A stretch of 56,380 nt of DNA from JAJTYI01 sp964420145 (GTDB lineage: Bacteria; Patescibacteriota; Dojkabacteria; B142; OLB20). A program made the position numbers and the translations under genes. How positions within the stretch are numbered: position 1 is the first letter of the stretch; every line of letters starts with the position of its first letter. This document shows positions 37,106-46,190 of this stretch, piece after piece. The DNA lies in contig CAYQRB010000003.1 of NCBI GenBank assembly GCA_964420145.1, positions 1-56,380 of the forward strand, given 5' to 3'. The notes beneath the pieces are model-generated. The model made no database searches and was not told where the DNA came from. It was given only the letters and a program-made list of their open reading frames with translations.

Positions 37106-38554
37106 ATGGACGAAACAGGAAAAGTTATTTCAATTGATGAGGGTGTTATTACAGTTTCTGGTCTTGGCTCGGTTGGAGCAGAGGAATTAATACAAATCCA
37201 AATTTCTGAAAAGAAATATGCGGAAGCTCTAGTATTAAACCTTGAAGAAGATCAAGTACAAGCTGTAGTACTAAACAACGCAGATAAAATCAAACAAGGT
37301 CAAAGTGTAGTTACTACAGGTAAATCTCCACAGATTAAGGTAGATGAAAATGTACTAGGTAGAGTTATCAATGTTTTTGGAGAAGCACAAGATAGTAGTA
37401 CTGGGATTGAATATGGCAACGAAGCCAAAGAGATGCCTATGGAAAAGCGAGCAGAGGGAGTTATTGCTAGAAAAGATGTAGAAAGACCACTAGAGACAGG
37501 ACTTTTAGTTGTTGACGCTTTGGTTCCTATTGGTAGGGGTCAAAGACAGTTGATAATTGGTGATCGACAAACTGGAAAAACTGCAATAGCAGTTGATACT
37601 ATTATTAACCAGAAAGGTAGAGATTGTTTTTGTGTTTATGTTGCTATTGGCCAAAAGGCGTCCTCTGTAGCCAACATGGTCAGAAAACTCAAAGAAAAAG
37701 AAGCTATTAGTTATACTGTTGTTGTAACTGCTACTGCAAATGATCCCGCTGCACAGCAATACTTAGCACCTTATGCAGGCACAGCGATTGCAGAGTATTT
37801 TGCAGAGAAAGGAAAAGATGTATTGGTGGTATTCGATGATCTTACCAAACATGCCAATGCTTATAGGCAAATGTCTTTACTTTTGAAAAGACCCTCAGGT
37901 AGAGAAGCTTATCCAGGTGATGTGTTTTATCTTCACTCCAGACTTTTAGAGAGAGCGTTACAATACTCTGATGAGTTAGGTGGAGGCTCTATTACTGCGT
38001 TACCTATTATCGAGACACAGGCCAATGACCTTTCGACATATATTCCAACCAATGTGATTTCCATCACGGACGGACAGATTTATCTGGATCAGGATTTATT
38101 TAACTCTGGTCAGAAACCTGCATTATCGGTAGGTCTATCAGTCTCTAGAGTTGGAGGAGCTGCACAAACTAAGACTATGAAAAGTGTTGCAGGTAAAGTT
38201 AAGCTTGACCTGGCACAATTTAGAGAATTAGCTGTATTTGCTCAACTAGGTTCAGAGTTAGATGAAGCGACCAAAGGACAGCTAGTCCGAGGAGAGCATA
38301 TTACCGAAGCAGTAAAACAGGCTCAGTATCAGCCACTACCAGCTCCTGAACAAATTATAATTATGTATGGAGCAAGTCAGGGGTTCCTCGACGAAATGCC
38401 TTTGTCTGAGATTTCTTTATGGAAAAAACAAGTTATTCTTACATTTAAGGAAAAGTATCCCAAAGTTTGGGACCGATTAAATACAGGGAAAGAAAAAGTA
38501 GAGGGTGAATTGGCAGAGGAGTTAACGAAAATAATTAAAAAATACCTAGGATAA
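37106..38554 (+). CDS. atpA: F-type ATP synthase subunit alpha (N-terminally short)
   Basis: The 482-residue non-catalytic nucleotide-binding subunit has Walker A GDRQTGKT and the arginine-finger segment SVSRVGGAAQ. The protein begins almost directly at the first beta-barrel strand (METGK-like MDETGKVISIDEG). The usual N-terminal helix of about 25 residues that binds delta is lacking; typical length is 500-513. An in-frame TTG at 37088 would add only six residues. The stop overlaps the atpG start by 1 base. Confidence 0.95.
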   Translation: MDETGKVISIDEGVITVSGLGSVGAEELIQIQISEKKYAEALVLNLEEDQVQAVVLNNADKIKQGQSVVTTGKSPQIKVDENVLGRVINVFGEAQDSSTGIEYGNEAKEMPMEKRAEGVIARKDVERPLETGLLVVDALVPIGRGQRQLIIGDRQTGKTAIAVDTIINQKGRDCFCVYVAIGQKASSVANMVRKLKEKEAISYTVVVTATANDPAAQQYLAPYAGTAIAEYFAEKGKDVLVVFDDLTKHANAYRQMSLLLKRPSGREAYPGDVFYLHSRLLERALQYSDELGGGSITALPIIETQANDLSTYIPTNVISITDGQIYLDQDLFNSGQKPALSVGLSVSRVGGAAQTKTMKSVAGKVKLDLAQFRELAVFAQLGSELDEATKGQLVRGEHITEAVKQAQYQPLPAPEQIIIMYGASQGFLDEMPLSEISLWKKQVILTFKEKYPKVWDRLNTGKEKVEGELAEELTKIIKKYLG

Positions 38555-39408
38555 TGGCTTTAAGAGAACTAAAAACCAAAATAGGAAGTCTTAAAAACAC
38601 CAGCAAAATCACCAAAGCAATGGAGGTGGTAAGCTCTGTTAAACTAAAAAAGGTCGAAAGAGCCACGCTCAATGCAAACAACTACCTTGAAACAATGAAG
38701 CAGTTTCTCTATGAATGTGTTCAAACAGATGTTGATTTGGATATGCCTCTTTTTGACTCAGGCAGTGATAAAGTCAGTGATGCACTAGTGATAGTAATCG
38801 GTAGCGGTAAAGGATTGGTAGGGCCACTTTTACACCAACTTAGATCCGAAGTATATAGACTTTCACAGAGGTTGGAGAGTGAAGGGGTTAACCTACACTA
38901 TGTTTCAGTCAAGACAAAAACACTAGATATCTTTAGAGAACTAAGAATACAATCAGATTTTCATTTTTCTGGAGCATTTGAAGAAGCTAGTATTAAAGAA
39001 ATTACCCCACTAAAAAAAATAATTTTGGACTATTATCCAAATAAAGTCCAAAAAGTATATGTTGTTTTTATGAGATTTCAAAATGCATTTCTACAAGAAG
39101 CAGTATCGGAGAAGTTTTTACCTTTAAGTAAAGAAGATTTTCCTCTAGTAGAAGTAAGCAACAGTAGTTTCGAACCAAACTCTAAAGTTATTCTTGAGCA
39201 TTTATTAGGTGATTATTTGGAGGCTTTTCTGATATATATTTTATTAAATGCTAGTTGTAGTGAGTATGCTTCTAGGGTGGTCACTATGAAACAAGCAAAC
39301 AAAAACTCTACTGATTTACGAAGACAATACCAACTACAGTACAACAAACAAAGACAAACTCAGATAACTAGTCAGATTCAAGAAACATATTTAAGCAGTT
39401 ATATTTAA
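38554..39408 (+). CDS. atpG: F-type ATP synthase subunit gamma
   Basis: The 284-residue central rotor has conserved terminal helices: SKITKAMEVVSSVKLKK near the N-terminus and QLQYNKQRQTQITSQIQE near the C-terminus, which form the coiled coil inside the alpha/beta hexamer. The central Rossmann-like part is divergent: the usual SDRGLCGG-type motif reads GSGKGLVGP. It overlaps atpA by 1 base and lies 4 bp before atpD. Confidence 0.93.
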   Translation: MALRELKTKIGSLKNTSKITKAMEVVSSVKLKKVERATLNANNYLETMKQFLYECVQTDVDLDMPLFDSGSDKVSDALVIVIGSGKGLVGPLLHQLRSEVYRLSQRLESEGVNLHYVSVKTKTLDIFRELRIQSDFHFSGAFEEASIKEITPLKKIILDYYPNKVQKVYVVFMRFQNAFLQEAVSEKFLPLSKEDFPLVEVSNSSFEPNSKVILEHLLGDYLEAFLIYILLNASCSEYASRVVTMKQANKNSTDLRRQYQLQYNKQRQTQITSQIQETYLSSYI

Positions 39409-39412
39409 TACA

Positions 39413-40807
39413 ATGGCAGATAATTTAGGAAAAGTATCAGCAGTAAGAGGAGTTGTAGTAGATGTGGCTTTCGAAAACTCACAAAACTTACCTGCAATTA
39501 ATGCTTCTCTTGTTATACCGAGTAATAACCTAACCCTTGAGGTGCAACAACATCTTGGAAATAATACAGTAAGAGCTATTGCACTAGGGGCTACCGAAGG
39601 ACTGAAAAGAGGAGTCGAGGTAGAGGTGCATCATGAGGGTATTACAGTTCCTGTTGGAGAAGAAACACTAGGCAGAATATTTAATGTTTTAGGTGAAGAA
39701 ATTGATGGAAAAGACCCTGTTCAAACTAAAGAAAGATGGTCTATTCATAGACAACCACCAGAGCTATTAGAGCAGTCTGTAGATACAGAAGTGTTCGAGA
39801 CTGGGGTTAAAATTGTCGATTTAATATGCCCTTTTATTAAAGGAGGAAAAATAGGAGCATTTGGAGGAGCCGGAGTCGGAAAAACTGTTATTATCCAAGA
39901 ACTTATATACAACCTTGCTACCAGTCACGGTGGATATTCGGTATTTGCAGGAGTAGGAGAAAGGACAAGGGAAGGAACAGGCTTGTATAAAGAAATGCAA
40001 GATTCTGGAGTTATAGATAAAACAGCACTAGTTTTTGGTCAAATGAACGAAACACCCGGTGTGCGTATGAGAGTAGCTCTTAGTGCATTAACTATGGCAG
40101 AGTATTTTCGTGATGAACAAGGTAAGGACTTGCTTCTGTTTATTGATAATATTTTTCGTTTTACCCAAGCAGGGTCGGAAGTATCTAGCCTGTTAGGTCA
40201 TGTTCCTTCCGCTGTTGGTTATCAACCAACACTTGCGCAAGAGTTAGGTTATTTACAAGAGCGAATTACCTCTACTAAATTTGGTTCAATTACTTCTTTT
40301 CAAGCGATCTATGTACCAGCAGATGACTATACAGATCCAGCACCAGCTACAACCTTTTCTCATCTCGACTCGACCATAGTATTAGAGAGGAGTCTAGCAG
40401 AGCAAGGTCTCTACCCGGCAGTTGATCCGCTAAACAGTACCTCTTCCGCTTTAACTGAAGATATTGTTGGGAGCAGGCATTACAGGACAGCTAGGGCGGT
40501 ACAGTCTATCTTACAAAGATATAAAGAACTGCAAGATATTATTGCAATTCTAGGTATTGACGAGCTTTCTCCTGAGGATAAACTAGTAGTTGCTAGAGCT
40601 AGAAAAGTACAAAGGTTTTTGACACAACCATTCCATGTAGCAGAGCAGTTTACAGGGAGAGCTGGACGATATGTAAAAATAGAAAATACCATCAAAGGTT
40701 TTGAAAGAATTATAGCGGGAGAACTAGACGAAGTACCTGAGAGCTTCTTCTTCCTCAAAGGAGAAATAGATGAGGTAATCTCAGATTATGAACAAAGTAA
40801 AAAATGA
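39413..40807 (+). CDS. atpD: F-type ATP synthase subunit beta
   Basis: The 464-residue catalytic subunit has P-loop GGAGVGKT, the catalytic GERTREG segment, LLFIDNIFRFTQAGSEVSSLLG, and the DELSEED-region equivalent IDELSPEDKL. Length is normal. The last codons overlap the atpC start by 4 bases (ATGA), so beta and epsilon are translationally coupled. Confidence 0.97.
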   Translation: MADNLGKVSAVRGVVVDVAFENSQNLPAINASLVIPSNNLTLEVQQHLGNNTVRAIALGATEGLKRGVEVEVHHEGITVPVGEETLGRIFNVLGEEIDGKDPVQTKERWSIHRQPPELLEQSVDTEVFETGVKIVDLICPFIKGGKIGAFGGAGVGKTVIIQELIYNLATSHGGYSVFAGVGERTREGTGLYKEMQDSGVIDKTALVFGQMNETPGVRMRVALSALTMAEYFRDEQGKDLLLFIDNIFRFTQAGSEVSSLLGHVPSAVGYQPTLAQELGYLQERITSTKFGSITSFQAIYVPADDYTDPAPATTFSHLDSTIVLERSLAEQGLYPAVDPLNSTSSALTEDIVGSRHYRTARAVQSILQRYKELQDIIAILGIDELSPEDKLVVARARKVQRFLTQPFHVAEQFTGRAGRYVKIENTIKGFERIIAGELDEVPESFFFLKGEIDEVISDYEQSKK

Positions 40808-41211
40808 GTAACCTATCTGTTAAAATCAACTCAGCTAGAAAGTCATCTGAGTATCTTGATGTAAAAAGTATTACCTTACCCTCATCGCAAGGAGAGATTG
40901 AGGTCTTGCCTGAACATATGTCCTTAATCACAGAACTAAACCAAGGGAAAGTAGTTTTAGAAATGGATCATAATCAAAACCTAGATTTGTTTGTGAGTGG
41001 CGGTTATGCGAGAGTAAGAAATAATGAAGTCAACCTACTTCTCGATGAAGTTGATCTTGCAGAGGAGCTTGTTGAGGAAGAAATCAAACAAGCAATAACT
41101 AATGCCGAAGAAATGATAGCAGATTCAAATCTTCCACCAGCAGAGCTTATACAGCTCGAGAAACGCCTCAGATACGAAAGATTTAAGTTGCACCAAGTAG
41201 CAAGGGTTTGA
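40804..41211 (+). CDS. atpC: F-type ATP synthase subunit epsilon
   Basis: The 135-residue protein has the N-terminal beta-sandwich (SSQGEIEVLPEHMSLI, typical GDIGVLPgHapl block) and a C-terminal two-helix region (about 85-133) that can inhibit rotation. It is the last gene of the operon and ends with TGA, evidence that TGA is a stop here. Confidence 0.92.
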   Translation: MSNLSVKINSARKSSEYLDVKSITLPSSQGEIEVLPEHMSLITELNQGKVVLEMDHNQNLDLFVSGGYARVRNNEVNLLLDEVDLAEELVEEEIKQAITNAEEMIADSNLPPAELIQLEKRLRYERFKLHQVARV

Positions 41212-41391
41212 GGATACCCTGTTTTCCCTAGTATATCAATACCATTTTCCTTAAACTCTACAAAATACATATGAGTTTTTTATACTTTTTTACTTGTACT
41301 CTGTCTTTTCTGGTGTTAAAATCCCTAGCGTATAAATTTTTATACTGTAAAGTATTATCTGTTGCGTATTTCTAGATGTTAGTTATTAATT

Positions 41392-41811
41392 ATGAGTAAG
41401 GTACAAGCTTGTGTTATGGGGTGCATAGACTTCCGTTTTAGAGATTTTGAGGATAATTTTTTTAAGCATCAAGACTGGGGTCATAGTTATGATCTTATTA
41501 CTGTAGCTGGAGGTAGTAGAGATTTTGTCACTCCCGTTGAAGAAATAGATGGTAAATATGTATGGAAACAACTAGAACTTTCCGTTCAACTACATAATCC
41601 CGACTTATTAGTATTTATCGATCATCAAGATTGTGGTGGATACGCACAAGACGGAACTATACCGGGCAAACTTGAGTTTGCTAGTGATATAGAAGAGCAT
41701 ACAAAATTTTTCGAGCAGTTAAAAGAGAAACTTAATGAAAAATATCCAACCAAACTAAGTTTATTTTATTTTGTTGGATTAGACGGCAGAATACAAGAAG
41801 TAAAAATTTAA
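41392..41811 (+). CDS. short beta-carbonic-anhydrase-like zinc protein
   Basis: The 139-residue protein has the beta-carbonic anhydrase metal motif C11-x-D13-x-R15 (GCIDFRF) and H78-x-x-C81 (DHQDCGGY), with ITVAGGSRDF at the expected place between them. It is well under the usual 190-220 residues, mainly because the C-terminal helices are reduced. Beta-CAs interconvert CO2 and bicarbonate; reduced relatives often have no tested activity. The next gene has the same motif set, so the two probably act together. Confidence 0.7.
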   Translation: MSKVQACVMGCIDFRFRDFEDNFFKHQDWGHSYDLITVAGGSRDFVTPVEEIDGKYVWKQLELSVQLHNPDLLVFIDHQDCGGYAQDGTIPGKLEFASDIEEHTKFFEQLKEKLNEKYPTKLSLFYFVGLDGRIQEVKI

Positions 41812-41834
41812 CTTAAAAAATTATTATTAGTAAT

Positions 41835-42926
41835 ATGGATTTGGACCATGATTCTGATAAAGAAAGAGAATATCGAGAAGGTATGATGGAACTCTTTCTT
41901 TCCAACACTAGGAGTATCAGAGAAATTAGAAATCTAGCTCCGGAATTTCGTCCCAGAGTAGGGATGCCTTGTATTGATGAACGAGCTGTTGTTCCAAGTG
42001 GTGTGGATGTAGAAAATGCTATTCATATAAATACTCCTGGTGGAGGAATGGAGTTTCTTAGTGACCAGGACATAAGGGAAGTTATTATGGCTAGTAATGG
42101 TGTTATCGAGATTATCTCACATAGACTTTGTGGGTGGGGAGGATATATATTTAATAAAATATTAACAGGAGACGAACAGTTTAGTGATGGAGGAGATCAT
42201 GAGCAAAATGGAATACTTAGGATTATGGCTTCGATTAAACTCTCTGTAGATGATGGAAAAGATACCTTTTGGAGGAAGTATAGGCAAGAACTTGAAAGTT
42301 TAGGGGTGGTAGATAAGGATAGTTTTATCCAGGAGGCAAGGGAGTATGTTATGAGGAAATATAGGGGAGAAGATGATGATCCTAGCAAAGATGAAATTGG
42401 TGTCCTAGTACAACAGGCGTTTGTGCATGGGAAAGCTATTAAACTTGCTACTCGTTTTGATAAGGTTCATGAAGCAATGGTTTTGGAGTGTGGTGGTGTA
42501 TATGAAGGAAATGAAAATACTCCTCCCAGGAGAGAGGGTAGGTTGCAAATTACAACAGATATTGATACTTTGGAAAATGCTCCACATACACACATAGCAA
42601 ATCATGCAGTAGTAAATATGACTGGAGACCGTGTGTTCACCTCTCGTTTTCAGGTTGGAGAGCAGAATGCTTTCTTTGCTCGGGTTTCCCCAGAAAAAGC
42701 ATCTTTATTGACAGAGTTGACTTTTCAGATTATGGAAGGAGATCACTCTGATACAAAAGATGATTTACATGAGATACATATTTTTTTTGATGATAAGATT
42801 GTTATGAACCAAATGAAAAAAGAGCTGGAATCTCTCTTGGAAGTAGCGGATACCCGTAGAATTAGCTTTTATTTTGTTGGGGAAGATGTCGGGGAATACC
42901 CTTCTCCATTACCTGAGGCTTCTTAA
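41835..42926 (+). CDS. beta-carbonic-anhydrase-like protein with long C-terminal extension
   Basis: The 363-residue protein repeats the zinc motif pair C46-x-D48-x-R50 (PCIDERA) and H96-x-x-C99 (SHRLCGWGGY), with INTPGGGMEF in the position of the family's AGG strand. About 260 further residues follow, containing an acidic helical region and a segment with HTHIANH (near 250). No signal peptide or membrane helix is seen. The extension is unrecognised. It lies 23 bp downstream of the short CA-like gene, in the same operon. Enzyme activity is uncertain. Confidence 0.6.
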   Translation: MDLDHDSDKEREYREGMMELFLSNTRSIREIRNLAPEFRPRVGMPCIDERAVVPSGVDVENAIHINTPGGGMEFLSDQDIREVIMASNGVIEIISHRLCGWGGYIFNKILTGDEQFSDGGDHEQNGILRIMASIKLSVDDGKDTFWRKYRQELESLGVVDKDSFIQEAREYVMRKYRGEDDDPSKDEIGVLVQQAFVHGKAIKLATRFDKVHEAMVLECGGVYEGNENTPPRREGRLQITTDIDTLENAPHTHIANHAVVNMTGDRVFTSRFQVGEQNAFFARVSPEKASLLTELTFQIMEGDHSDTKDDLHEIHIFFDDKIVMNQMKKELESLLEVADTRRISFYFVGEDVGEYPSPLPEAS

Positions 42927-43003
42927 ATTACAAATATTATCTTATATGTTGTTGGGTTTTTAACTTTACTTTGCAATAGATTTGCCTTTCCCTTCAGAAA
43001 CTG

Positions 43004-43029
43004 TAATATATTCATATATGAATATATTA
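43004..43029. repeat. perfect 26-bp palindrome just upstream of a start codon
   Basis: The 13-base halves 43004-43016 and 43017-43029 are exact reverse complements. The palindrome ends 2 bp before the ATG at 43032 and its right arm runs into a TATTATAAT-like -10 sequence. It is a candidate repressor site or mRNA hairpin controlling the downstream membrane protein. Confidence 0.85.
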
Positions 43030-43031
43030 TA

Positions 43032-43550
43032 ATGAATACTATAGTGATTTTTTTCATAGTTTCTCTTAAATTCCTACTTCCTGTTCTCTTGATTTGGTTT
43101 CCTTTCTTTGCCGGTTGGGCAAACTTCGTACTAGATACCATCGATGGTGATTTCCTAATCCCTCTGGGGCTAGAGGATTATACATACCAGACGATTGATA
43201 AACTTGCAGATTATGTTACTTATATCTTTATGTTGATTGTCGGCTGGAAGTGGCCGATACATAGAGAAATCAAAATCACTTTTGCAATCCGTACTATTGG
43301 ACAAGTGTTATTTTTCGTAACTAGAGATGAGTTAATGTTTTTTTTCTTTCCTAATCTACTAGAGCCGTTGTTTTTGATTTATGCAACACTTCTTATGTTT
43401 AAGAAAAAAGAAGCATACAAAATTTATAGGAAATATTTTAAGTGGATATGGGCATTTATATTGGTCTATAAATTCCAAGATGAGTTGATTACCCATGTTG
43501 TTAATGTTGATAGATCTACTCTGATTAAACAGATTTTTAGGATCGAATAG
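43032..43550 (+). CDS. integral membrane protein with CDP-alcohol-transferase-like acidic motif
   Basis: The 172-residue protein has about four membrane helices. Between the first two is FVLDTIDGDF...TIDKLADY, which recalls the DxxDG...DxxxD metal-binding motif of CDP-alcohol phosphatidyltransferases, but without the conserved AR and with altered spacing. It may be a distant or degenerate relative; enzyme activity is doubtful. A perfect 26-bp palindrome immediately precedes the start codon. The gene may be regulated on its own. Confidence 0.5.
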   Translation: MNTIVIFFIVSLKFLLPVLLIWFPFFAGWANFVLDTIDGDFLIPLGLEDYTYQTIDKLADYVTYIFMLIVGWKWPIHREIKITFAIRTIGQVLFFVTRDELMFFFFPNLLEPLFLIYATLLMFKKKEAYKIYRKYFKWIWAFILVYKFQDELITHVVNVDRSTLIKQIFRIE

Positions 43551-43570
43551 TTTTGTATTTATCTACTTTT

Positions 43571-43594
43571 AGCTTGATAATCAAACGCTCTTTT
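43571..43594 (+). terminator. weak hairpin terminator
   Basis: AGC-TTGA-TAA-TCAA-(AC)-GCT forms a short stem with a 2-base bulge, followed by CTTTT. It lies 21 bp after the stop of the membrane protein gene ending at 43550. Confidence 0.35.
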
Positions 43595-43665
43595 AGAATT
43601 TGAGTATTCTTCTTGTAGATGATATATTTAACCATAAGATTCTATTTAATTTTATAGTAAATATA

Positions 43666-44532
43666 ATGGATCAATTAAGTAACCAGGATCAGCAAGCAGA
43701 CTATATGCATAGTAGTAAGAGTAATAATACAAACTCAAAATTGTGGAAATTTTTATTTTTCATATTACTGGCTTTAGTTTTACTATTCTTGTGTAGCGCT
43801 GTTGGCTATTATTTTTACTCAAAAAAGCCTAGTAACATAGTGCTAGATAGTGGCATACAATCTACTTCTCCTAGTATTCCTACTGATGGTGGAGTAGTTC
43901 GTAAAGAGATATCTTCTGTAGAAGCACAAGAAAAAGTGCTAAATGCTGTTAAGGGTCTATCCAATCATAGCTATATTCAGTATTTAGCTTCTGGTTCTGA
44001 TGGAGATGAAGTTAGTTTTGAGGAGTCTTATAGTGTTGATTTAGTAAACAAAAAAGTAAGAGCAGAAGTATCTGAAACATCGGTATATAGTGATGATACT
44101 CTGGAGTATTCACTTTATAAAGAAGGAAATACTTATTACAAAACCATATATGATCATACTTCTGGGAAATATGGAGAGAGACAAGTAGAGATGGATACTG
44201 AGTTTAGAAATGATATCCCGAATATAATAGAATCTACAGAAATATATCTTATGTCTAATAATACATCTAATACTATGGAAGTTAGTGCAACAACAGGTAT
44301 GTATGAAGGTAGTGAGGCCGAGTTCATAACAATTAACTTTAAGCAGGCAGAGGATGTAAGTTTTTTTGACAGATTTAGGGTATTCGCAGATGTAGTGTTA
44401 GACGAGTATTCTATAGAAGCTGTGATTGCAGAAGATGGACGACTTCTAGAGCTAAAACTCCCGTTCGTTTATAACTCTGTTACATATAGATTTATAAACT
44501 ACGACAAGCCTTTTGATATAGATAACCCCTAA
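43666..44532 (+). CDS. membrane-anchored extracytoplasmic protein, unknown
   Basis: The 288-residue protein has a hydrophilic Gln/Asn/Ser-rich N-tail, one membrane helix (about 28-50) and a beta-rich external domain resembling, in pattern only, LppX/LprG-like lipid carriers (repeated YxxDLxNKKVRAEV strands). No cysteines follow the helix. The ATG at 43666 is preceded by AAATATA, and an upstream frame to 43600 is unlikely to be used. It is followed 5 bp later by the CapA-like gene, so the two are co-transcribed. Confidence 0.5.
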   Translation: MDQLSNQDQQADYMHSSKSNNTNSKLWKFLFFILLALVLLFLCSAVGYYFYSKKPSNIVLDSGIQSTSPSIPTDGGVVRKEISSVEAQEKVLNAVKGLSNHSYIQYLASGSDGDEVSFEESYSVDLVNKKVRAEVSETSVYSDDTLEYSLYKEGNTYYKTIYDHTSGKYGERQVEMDTEFRNDIPNIIESTEIYLMSNNTSNTMEVSATTGMYEGSEAEFITINFKQAEDVSFFDRFRVFADVVLDEYSIEAVIAEDGRLLELKLPFVYNSVTYRFINYDKPFDIDNP

Positions 44533-44537
44533 TACTT

Positions 44538-46103
44538 ATGGGTACGATGACATTGCGAGATAGAAGACGAAAAAAGAAAAGACGACCTGTATTGTTTATG
44601 ATTGTTATATTAGGAGTATGTGTTGCTGGTCTTTTTGCTCTTTTTCAAGTTAGAGGAAAATCAAATGTTTTAACACCAGATATTCCTTTACTAGATAAAC
44701 TTATAGATACTCCAGTTCCAGTTAAAACAATTAAGCATTATTATATCCCTGTTACTGATTTTAAGAGCTTAAAAACTAGATATACACTGGATGAGATCAA
44801 ACAATCAGAGCTTGTTACCCTAAACGAGAATGTTGATACTTTTCCTGACGGTTTTGAAGCCGATGTCATAAATGAATCAGAATTAGAGACCTTGCTCACC
44901 AAGGGAAAAATTGCAATACTAAAACCTAGTCAGGTAAAACCAAACTATAAAACGCTTTCTATAGATGGTATGAATATCTGGGATAAGAATATCGATAAAG
45001 AAAACTACCCTCTTTTTTATAATGAGAAACGACCAGGAGAAATTGGTGATGAGGATAATCTGATACAAGATGAACTAACGACGATTTTTGCAGGCGGAGA
45101 AATAATCCCTGCAAGGGCCGTGGATCGTCTTGGTCTCAATATTCATAATAACTATACCTATCTCTTTGACGGAGTACGAGAAGATATAGCCAATGCAGAT
45201 TTGGCAATAGCTCAACTTGAAAACCCTCTTATGGGAGATCCGTCTCCTTGTACTGGTTGTGTTGTCTTTGTCGGAGATGAAAAAGTAGCACCTGGTCTAA
45301 AACAGGTTGGTTTTGATATTCTGGCATTTTCTGGAAATCATGCGGGAGATGGAGGACAGGCTGGTTATAAAAGTACAGCAAAACTGTTAGACGAGAACGA
45401 GATTTTATATACCGGAATGGGTAAAGGGGTTGAGGAGCAGTTGAAGCCTGCAATCAGGGAGGTCAATGGCTTGCGTGTGGGGATGATTAGCGCTGATGAA
45501 GTAGCTCACTTTTACTGGAGTGATAATCCATCTGTTTATGGGATCAATTCGTTCTCAATTGCGACAAACGGTATTTTAACCATCAATCAAGATAGAGTTA
45601 ATAAAATCAAAGATATCAAACTTAAAAATAATATAGATTACTTGATAGTTTATGAGAGTTGGGGGGTGGAATACACAAATAAGGCCAATACTCATCAACA
45701 GGCATTAGCCAAAGCATTTATAGATAATGGTGCAGATATAGTTGTGGCTAGTCATCCTCACTGGGTACAAAACATCGAGTTTTATAAAGGGAAGCCAATT
45801 ATGTATGCACTGGGTAATTTTATATTTGATCAAACCCATACTTTAGAAACTCGTCAGGCTGTGGTAGCAAATCTGCGTTATTATAAAAATGAGCTAAAAA
45901 GTATAGAACTTATACCTTTGCAAGTTTGTGGTTATCATCAGACCAAAAATGATCTTACTACTAAGTATTTGTCAAAAGAGATAACTCTTGAAGATGTTTG
46001 GAAAACTCCTGAGTCCCAGGGTTGTGTTTACTGGCAACCAAGAAAATTAGAAGAAAACTCCAGAGAGTATGAGCAGATATTAAATAGAGTACATGAGTTT
46101 TAG
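44538..46103 (+). CDS. CapA/PgsA-family metallophosphoesterase-like protein, membrane anchored
   Basis: The 521-residue protein has a basic start, a membrane helix (about 17-38), an extracytoplasmic region of about 130 residues, then a PGA_cap domain (about 178-460): FAGGEIIPAR, QLENPL, FSGNHAGDGG, ESWGVEY, and SHPHWVQNIE...ALGNFIFDQ. These are the family's metal-site segments, with GGE in place of the usual GD. In capsule producers CapA works in polyglutamate export; here no capBC are nearby, so another envelope polymer is possible. A paired cysteine PCTGC insertion is present. Start is ATG 44538 or 44547. Confidence 0.78.
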   Translation: MGTMTLRDRRRKKKRRPVLFMIVILGVCVAGLFALFQVRGKSNVLTPDIPLLDKLIDTPVPVKTIKHYYIPVTDFKSLKTRYTLDEIKQSELVTLNENVDTFPDGFEADVINESELETLLTKGKIAILKPSQVKPNYKTLSIDGMNIWDKNIDKENYPLFYNEKRPGEIGDEDNLIQDELTTIFAGGEIIPARAVDRLGLNIHNNYTYLFDGVREDIANADLAIAQLENPLMGDPSPCTGCVVFVGDEKVAPGLKQVGFDILAFSGNHAGDGGQAGYKSTAKLLDENEILYTGMGKGVEEQLKPAIREVNGLRVGMISADEVAHFYWSDNPSVYGINSFSIATNGILTINQDRVNKIKDIKLKNNIDYLIVYESWGVEYTNKANTHQQALAKAFIDNGADIVVASHPHWVQNIEFYKGKPIMYALGNFIFDQTHTLETRQAVVANLRYYKNELKSIELIPLQVCGYHQTKNDLTTKYLSKEITLEDVWKTPESQGCVYWQPRKLEENSREYEQILNRVHEF

Positions 46104-46190
46104 TCGATATAGGACGAGAGCTTTGATATAGGGGAGGACTGGTTTTTGATACTAAAGTAGTGATATAATCACAGCATATTTTTCTAAGTA

